From NCBI GenBank assembly GCA_964522665.1, contig CAZFVY010000004.1, forward strand, positions 62,001-126,000: a stretch of 64,000 nucleotides of DNA, given 5' to 3'. Position 1 is the stretch's first letter; every line of letters begins with the position of its first letter. The notes beneath the pieces are model-generated. The model was not told where the DNA came from and did not search any database. It saw only the letters and a program-made list of their open reading frames with translations. The DNA is from CAZFVY01 sp964522665 (lineage in GTDB: Bacteria > Verrucomicrobiota > Verrucomicrobiia > Limisphaerales > CAZFVY01). The translations under genes were made by a program, and so were the position numbers. This document shows, piece by piece, positions 59,559 through 64,000 of the stretch.

Positions 59559-60751
59559 CAATCGGTCTTTCTGACGAAGAGCGCCAGCGAGGCCGTATAG
59601 CCATGCAAGAAATTGCGTTCACCGACTGGGCCGATTTCCCCATTGCAAAAGAAGCCGGTCAAACCGAGTGGGCCAAGGCGTTTCTGAATGAGCTGGGCGT
59701 CATGACTTGGCTGGCCGAACAAACGTTGCCCGCGGCCGTTGCAGCAGGAAAGGCATGCTCCGTAAATCGGAGCGCCGCCCAAATCCTGTTTGGCCTGCGA
59801 AAGCAACGCCTCCATGTCTTCACTGGCCGCGGCCGCGTCCCGGCGTTGAAACTGAACGGTTTGGCCCAAGCGCGGCAGGGCGCCGACGGCGATGCTGCCC
59901 GACTTCGGGTCGGCGCCGAGCAAATTGCGAATCAGGAAGTCGCCGCAGCGGAATTCCTCCAGGTATTCATTCATGACGAGGCCGACGAACAGGTTGCCGC
60001 TCGATTTTTTCTGATCGGGAGCCGACAGCTTGTTGAAGGTCTCGACCAGCACCTGATAGGCGGGGCGATTGCCGATCTCGTTAATGAAATGGCGATCCAC
60101 TTTGGTAATCGTCCAGGTCTCACCGATGGGGGTGCAGCCTTGGGAGATCACGCCGACCAGCTTGACCGCGCCGCCAAAGGAGATCACGATCACGCCGTCT
60201 TCGAACACCTCACCGTTTAAATAGATTTGAGTACGCTGCTCGCCGGAATTACCGCTCGCCAAGCCACCCAGCGTCGGCACCCGCGGGTAGGCTTCGTTCC
60301 AGCCTCGCAACCACGCTTCGCCGTCAAGACTGAAAGGCTCGCCAAAGACGAGCCAGCCGTTCGTCTGCGCCGGACTAACGCCGGTCTCGAGCCGCCAATA
60401 GGCCGGGTCACGGGCTTCTTCGATTTGCTCAGGCTTGAAGTGAAAAGCGTTCAATTGAGCGCCGGGCAGCGCGTAAAGTCCGAGCACGAGGCCCGGTTGG
60501 TCCTCGATCTCATCGCCGCCCGCGATCAAGCTCGAACTTGAACACCCGGCGAGCAGGGGGATTTGCGCGTGAACACGGAGAATCTCCAGAACCTGCGCCG
60601 CGTGCGAAAAGAAGTGCGGACTAAGAAACACCAGGCCGAGGGTCACTCGGGCGGCCCGCAAGCTCGCGCGCAGGTCCTCGGCCCAACGTTGCAGGGCGGA
60701 CTCGTCAAATCCGTCCGGCCAATGGGCGGCCACCGCAAATTCACTGTGCAT
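59558..60751 (-). CDS. FIST N- and C-domain sensory protein
   Basis: The 397-residue soluble protein has a FIST N domain (about residues 30-220, with the strand-turn LLAGCSSSSLIAGGDEIEDQP and GGLASGNSGEQRTQIYLNGEVFEDG) and a FIST C domain (about 225-380, with YQVLVETFNKLSAPDQ and ACLSCCNGRGQRLFG). FIST proteins are thought to bind small ligands such as amino acids in signal transduction, usually next to sensor domains. Here it stands alone and is coupled to trmB. No signalling enzyme domain is attached, so its output is unknown. The 180-base gap to lptD holds only GC-rich hairpins. Confidence 0.85.
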   Translation of the reverse strand: MHSEFAVAAHWPDGFDESALQRWAEDLRASLRAARVTLGLVFLSPHFFSHAAQVLEILRVHAQIPLLAGCSSSSLIAGGDEIEDQPGLVLGLYALPGAQLNAFHFKPEQIEEARDPAYWRLETGVSPAQTNGWLVFGEPFSLDGEAWLRGWNEAYPRVPTLGGLASGNSGEQRTQIYLNGEVFEDGVIVISFGGAVKLVGVISQGCTPIGETWTITKVDRHFINEIGNRPAYQVLVETFNKLSAPDQKKSSGNLFVGLVMNEYLEEFRCGDFLIRNLLGADPKSGSIAVGALPRLGQTVQFQRRDAAAASEDMEALLSQAKQDLGGAPIYGACLSCCNGRGQRLFGQPSHDAQLIQKRLGPLGLTGFFCNGEIGPVGERNFLHGYTASLALFVRKTD

Positions 60752-60931
60752 GTTTTAAAATTAAGCGGGAAAACCGTCGCTGGCAATGCCGCGGTTCGTC
60801 CGATGGCGAGGGAAAGGAGCTTCCCGCGGCGAAGTGAGACTCCGAGGACCAACCGTGACGAGAATTCGCGCGACGCGGGAGTTCGAACCGCGACTCCCCG
60901 CGACCGGCGTCGCGCGCGGCCGCCCTTCAGT

Positions 60932-63133
60932 CTAGCCTCCCGTCAACAGGCCGGGGGTGTCCGAGTCGTGATTCAACTTGAATCGCGGGAATGCTTTCAG
61001 CGAGAAGGTAACCGCCACGGTGTAGTCGTCCGCCATGCCGAGATTGCTGCGCACGCGGAAGGTGAGCGCGGCCGTCCAGCTGCGGAGATCGCGGTAGATC
61101 GTGTAAGCTTGCTCCTCCATTCTGCCGTCCATCGCCTCAAATTGGTGAGCCACCCGAAAGCCCCAGTTTTCGTTGACGCGATAATGCAGCCGGCTGGTGA
61201 TGAGGTTATTTCCCGAGTCTGGCCCGAGCGTCGGGTCGTTGCGCAGAAAGCGATGCGCCAGCGACCAACTCCACGTGTTGGTGGGCTGGATGGTGAAGCC
61301 ATGGTCAGCCTCCATCCAGCGGCCGGAATCGACGTCGAAGCGAGTTTGCGAGGTTAGCAGCAGCCAGCGGGCCGGGCGCGCGGTGAGATCCGAATAGACC
61401 TCGGAAAAACGGCTCTGGCCGGGTTGGGGATCGAGTCGCCAATCGGTGTAAACCGCCCAACTGAGCACGCTCTCGACGTTGCCGCCGCGCTTGGTTTGGA
61501 GCCGGTTTCTCACGCCCAGGCGGAGCACATTCTGCGTGTCGATCGAGTCGATGGAATTATAGTCCGGATAATCGATCGGCAGCAGGCGGAGCGAGCTGAG
61601 TTCGGTGTCAAACTGCGGCAACTCGGCCGGCGCATGGCTCGGCGAGGGAACGTAAACGTAATTGAAGGAAGGCTCAAGCACATGGCGCAAGCCGTCCACG
61701 TCCCAGAACTTGCTCTGCACGTCAGTCCACAGGCGCGATAACTTGAAGGAAACTTCGGCGCCCGTGTTAAAAACGCCCCGGTTTTGGTCCGCGGTGCTGA
61801 GACCGGTCCCATCCTCGCTTCCGTAGTGGGTGAAACGCCCGCCGACGCGAGGCGTCACGTTCAGCCAACCAAAGAATGTCTCGGGCAGTAAGACCTGATG
61901 GAACGTGTCGGCGCGCATGGCGGAGTAGTTCGTTCCATTGGGGAGCGCCGATTGAAAGCGGAAATAACCAACCGAGCTTTCGCCTTCGTAGTAAAGCGGG
62001 GTGTCACCCAATTGCTGACGGATCGCGCTTAGTTTGAGATCGGGCAAGCGCTCGACCGTCTGAAAGAAATCATTGATCTGGGGTTCCGCCAGCAGATCGA
62101 GACTGAAATTCGGCCAGAGATGGTTGATCTCCAGGAATGAGCTCGGCTGATTATTCTTGAGGTATTCGCTCTCGAAAAAATCTCGGATGACGAAAGGGTC
62201 GCTTTGATCGCGGACCACGACTTTCGCGCTCAGGTTCGTGGTCCATTGGCCATCATAAGTGAAGCTGACGCGGAAACGGTCGCTTTTGACGGGTGCGGTG
62301 TTGGTGGTCGCGGACAGATTGGGAGAGTCGTCGTGGAGGTAATAGCCACGGAACGAGCCGATTCCCCAGGGGCCTAATTCGTAGTTGAAGTCGGGGCCGG
62401 CCCCGAACCCGCGGCGCTGGCGGTAATCGAGGTGCAGGGCGGAATCGAACTGATCGTTCCAATAGCTGTTATACGTGCCCAAAAGGAACGGGCCATAAAG
62501 GCTGCGATAGCCGGGCGTGAACTCAAAGTTATTCGGATGTCGCTTAAGAGATCGCCGATAGTGGGGAAAGTACATGACGGGCGTTCTCCCGACGTACATC
62601 ACGGCTTCTTCGGCTTCGATGTATTCGCCCGGGACGATTTTCAAACGTTTGGCGAGAATCTTATAGTCCGGATTCGCCACGTCATCGGTCGTGATCAACC
62701 CGTCGCTCGCGACGTAAACATGGTTCGAGGTGTCGCCGTGAAGAAGTTCCCCGGCGGCAAAAAACGGCTGCTTCCCGGTGCGGAATTTCTCGGAATCCAT
62801 TTTGCCGCTGAAGAAGTTGTAGCCGAGCGATTCGGCCCGCCAGAATTGTTCACCGCGCTGCAAGGTCACGTCGCCATGAGCCGTCACGTCGCCGGTCTCC
62901 TGGTTTACGGTACCGGCGCGCGCGGTCAGCACGGCGTGGCCAAACCGGGCGACCATGCCGTTGGTGGCGATGATCAGTCCGGTCTTTTCTTCAAAGACCA
63001 GGCGGCTTGAGTCGGAAGTTCCACTGACTTCAATGGTTCCGGCTTGTCCCGCCGCCTCTTTCTGGGCGAAGGCGGGAGCGACGAGCGCCAGGCAGGCAAG
63101 AAGGATGGCAAAGGCCAGGCGCGTTCGTTTCAT
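60932..63133 (-). CDS. lptD: LPS assembly outer-membrane protein LptD
   Basis: LptD forms the outer-membrane barrel that inserts lipopolysaccharide at the cell surface. The 733-residue product has a signal peptide (MKRTRLAFAILLACLALVAPAFAQ). The N-terminal beta-jellyroll OstA/LptA-like domain (about residues 35-170) has LTARAGTVNQETGDVTAHGDVTLQRGEQ-type repeats. A C-terminal beta-barrel (about 230-730) is full of alternating hydrophobic strands, with the family-typical YFPHYRRS near residue 190. This supports a diderm LPS-producing envelope. LptD here is shorter in its N-terminal part than E. coli LptD (784). Its partner LptE was not seen. Confidence 0.85.
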   Translation of the reverse strand: MKRTRLAFAILLACLALVAPAFAQKEAAGQAGTIEVSGTSDSSRLVFEEKTGLIIATNGMVARFGHAVLTARAGTVNQETGDVTAHGDVTLQRGEQFWRAESLGYNFFSGKMDSEKFRTGKQPFFAAGELLHGDTSNHVYVASDGLITTDDVANPDYKILAKRLKIVPGEYIEAEEAVMYVGRTPVMYFPHYRRSLKRHPNNFEFTPGYRSLYGPFLLGTYNSYWNDQFDSALHLDYRQRRGFGAGPDFNYELGPWGIGSFRGYYLHDDSPNLSATTNTAPVKSDRFRVSFTYDGQWTTNLSAKVVVRDQSDPFVIRDFFESEYLKNNQPSSFLEINHLWPNFSLDLLAEPQINDFFQTVERLPDLKLSAIRQQLGDTPLYYEGESSVGYFRFQSALPNGTNYSAMRADTFHQVLLPETFFGWLNVTPRVGGRFTHYGSEDGTGLSTADQNRGVFNTGAEVSFKLSRLWTDVQSKFWDVDGLRHVLEPSFNYVYVPSPSHAPAELPQFDTELSSLRLLPIDYPDYNSIDSIDTQNVLRLGVRNRLQTKRGGNVESVLSWAVYTDWRLDPQPGQSRFSEVYSDLTARPARWLLLTSQTRFDVDSGRWMEADHGFTIQPTNTWSWSLAHRFLRNDPTLGPDSGNNLITSRLHYRVNENWGFRVAHQFEAMDGRMEEQAYTIYRDLRSWTAALTFRVRSNLGMADDYTVAVTFSLKAFPRFKLNHDSDTPGLLTGG

Positions 63134-63381
63134 CTGCCGCGCACGCTAACCAGAACCAACCTCGACTGCCAAGCCGGATTTGCGCCGAAACGGTTGATAA
63201 CCGATTGCTTCGACCGTGGATGGAGCGGGGGGTGGCCCGGAACGAGATTGATTCGGCAATACGGGTCGTCGAACAGGGAATCAGCGGAGGCGGCGTGATG
63301 AAGTGGGAAAAATAGTCATTCTTGGATGAATGGCGCCAAACATGCTTATTTAATCTTTAGAATTAGTTGACCCAAGAAAAA

Positions 63382-63579
63382 ATGAAAACTCGGTCCTTTA
63401 ACGAACAGGTGAAGACGAGCGACGCTGTGTTGAAGGGCCTCGACTCGGGGGCTAAAAAGGCGCCTGCCCTGTATTTGATCGAGTTGCGTTCCCGGGTAGT
63501 GCAGACCCGGCTGCTCAAGCGGCGGCCGGTCGAGACCGCCTCTTTTGCTCCGACAGAGCCCGTACGCGACCGGAATTGA
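63382..63579 (+). CDS. Small uncharacterised protein
   Basis: The 65-residue frame from ATG 63382 encodes a basic, partly helical product (MKTRSFNEQVKTSDAVLKGL, then YLIELRSRVVQTRLLKRRP) with no membrane segment or known motif. An in-frame TTG at 63367 would extend it by five residues. It lies alone in a GC-poorer stretch between lptD and rmuC. An AAGAA patch before the ATG is a weak ribosome binding site. The composition is compatible with a real short gene but I cannot assign a function. Confidence 0.45.
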   Translation: MKTRSFNEQVKTSDAVLKGLDSGAKKAPALYLIELRSRVVQTRLLKRRPVETASFAPTEPVRDRN

Positions 63580-63676
63580 GATTGGGGTTGAATCCTCGAC
63601 CTGCCGCGTTAAGACTCGGCTGGGGCGCATCGGTTCGCAGAAATGATATTGCCGCGCGCTGCCAAACCACACGCGG

Positions 63677-64000
63677 ATGGGTCAGACTAATTCAATCATC
63701 ATCTTTCTTGCCGGCTTGGCGTTAGGACTGGCTGGCGCGTGGCTGGCGTTCCGCGCGCAGGCGAGGCAGGCCTTCGCACGCGGCAAGACCGAGGCCGACG
63801 CCGAACGCGCCGCCCTGACCGAGCGCCTGCGGGGTCAGGAACAGCAGGGCGTCGAGCTTAAGGGCGGATTGGCCAGGCAGGAAACCGCGTTAGAGGGGCT
63901 GAGGCGGGAGCTTACCGCCGAGTCACAGCGGCGTTCGGTCGCCGAGGAAAAAAACGCCCGCTTACCAATCCTCGAGCTTGCGTTGAAGGAGAAGGAAGCC
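63677..64000 (+). CDS. rmuC: RmuC-like DNA recombination protein, N-terminal part only
   Basis: The open frame runs to the window edge (108 codons seen). It begins MGQTNSIIIFLAGLALGLAGAW, a membrane anchor, followed by a charged coiled coil rich in Ala, Glu, Arg and Gln (ERAALTERLRGQEQQGVELK). This matches the N-terminus of RmuC family proteins, whose nuclease-like domain would lie beyond the window. RmuC limits DNA inversions or recombination at repeats. The assignment rests on the anchor-plus-coiled-coil pattern only, so another coiled-coil membrane protein is possible. Confidence 0.6.
   Translation, partial: MGQTNSIIIFLAGLALGLAGAWLAFRAQARQAFARGKTEADAERAALTERLRGQEQQGVELKGGLARQETALEGLRRELTAESQRRSVAEEKNARLPILELALKEKEA

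Noticed and set aside
60855..60905. A T-arm-like sequence (GGTTCGAAC) on the minus strand between the FIST and lptD genes, suggesting a tRNA
   Set aside because: The apparent T-loop would have nine bases rather than seven, and no acceptor stem, anticodon arm or D-arm can be built around it.

Overview
The window is a GC-rich (roughly 60-65% G+C by eye), gene-dense bacterial chromosome segment, apparently all core genome apart from one small toxin-antitoxin scar. It looks like a Gram-negative bacterium of the Planctomycetes-Verrucomicrobia-Chlamydiae group, most probably Verrucomicrobiota. The signs are an LptD outer-membrane LPS protein, a meso-diaminopimelate-type MurE, a Tat-exported Gfo/Idh/MocA oxidoreductase, a PQQ dehydrogenase with an inserted cytochrome c, a LysM gene inside the division/cell-wall (dcw) cluster, and a fused MurC-MurB. 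The phylum is inferred from gene content and was not tested by phylogeny. No rRNA, tRNA, CRISPR array, prophage or insertion sequence was seen.

Region by region: 1-9.3 kb holds a cut-off methyltransferase, a nucleotidyltransferase, the PQQ dehydrogenase, a UvrA, ProC and an AI-2E/PerM-type permease. At 9.4-9.7 kb an intact antitoxin is followed by a toxin gene broken after about 15 codons. 9.7-19.5 kb carries a HAD phosphatase, prfA and rpmE (minus), several small membrane proteins, a three-gene envelope operon (minus), prmC-murA plus two uncharacterised genes, and rpsT. 19.5-35.5 kb holds cysS, a beta-CASP nuclease, the Tat oxidoreductase, tatD, a sensor kinase, a YggT protein, a TCA block (gltA-sucC-sucD), an amidase with murI, a cobalamin adenosyltransferase and queA.

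35.9-56.1 kb is a complete, tightly packed dcw cluster in one direction: mraZ, an unknown gene, rsmH, ftsL, ftsI, murE, murF, a tiny ORF, mraY, murD, a LysM gene, ftsW, murG, murC-murB fusion, ddl, ftsQ, ftsA, ftsZ. Most junctions overlap or abut, so long co-transcription is likely. A 10-bp-periodic TGGGN-type array upstream of mraZ is a good candidate MraZ operator. Together with murA, murI and the amidase, the window encodes nearly the whole cytoplasmic route to lipid II plus the septal synthase and the FtsZ-FtsA core. FtsZ departs from the usual sequence in several nucleotide-binding loops.

56.2-64 kb carries accA, a mannose-6-phosphate isomerase, a small holin-like membrane protein, trmB with a FIST sensor protein, lptD, a small unknown ORF and the start of rmuC, cut by the window end.

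I did not find an obviously new multi-gene system. The best leads are the divergent FtsZ, the mraZ operator array, the extra genes embedded in the dcw cluster and the MurC-MurB fusion.
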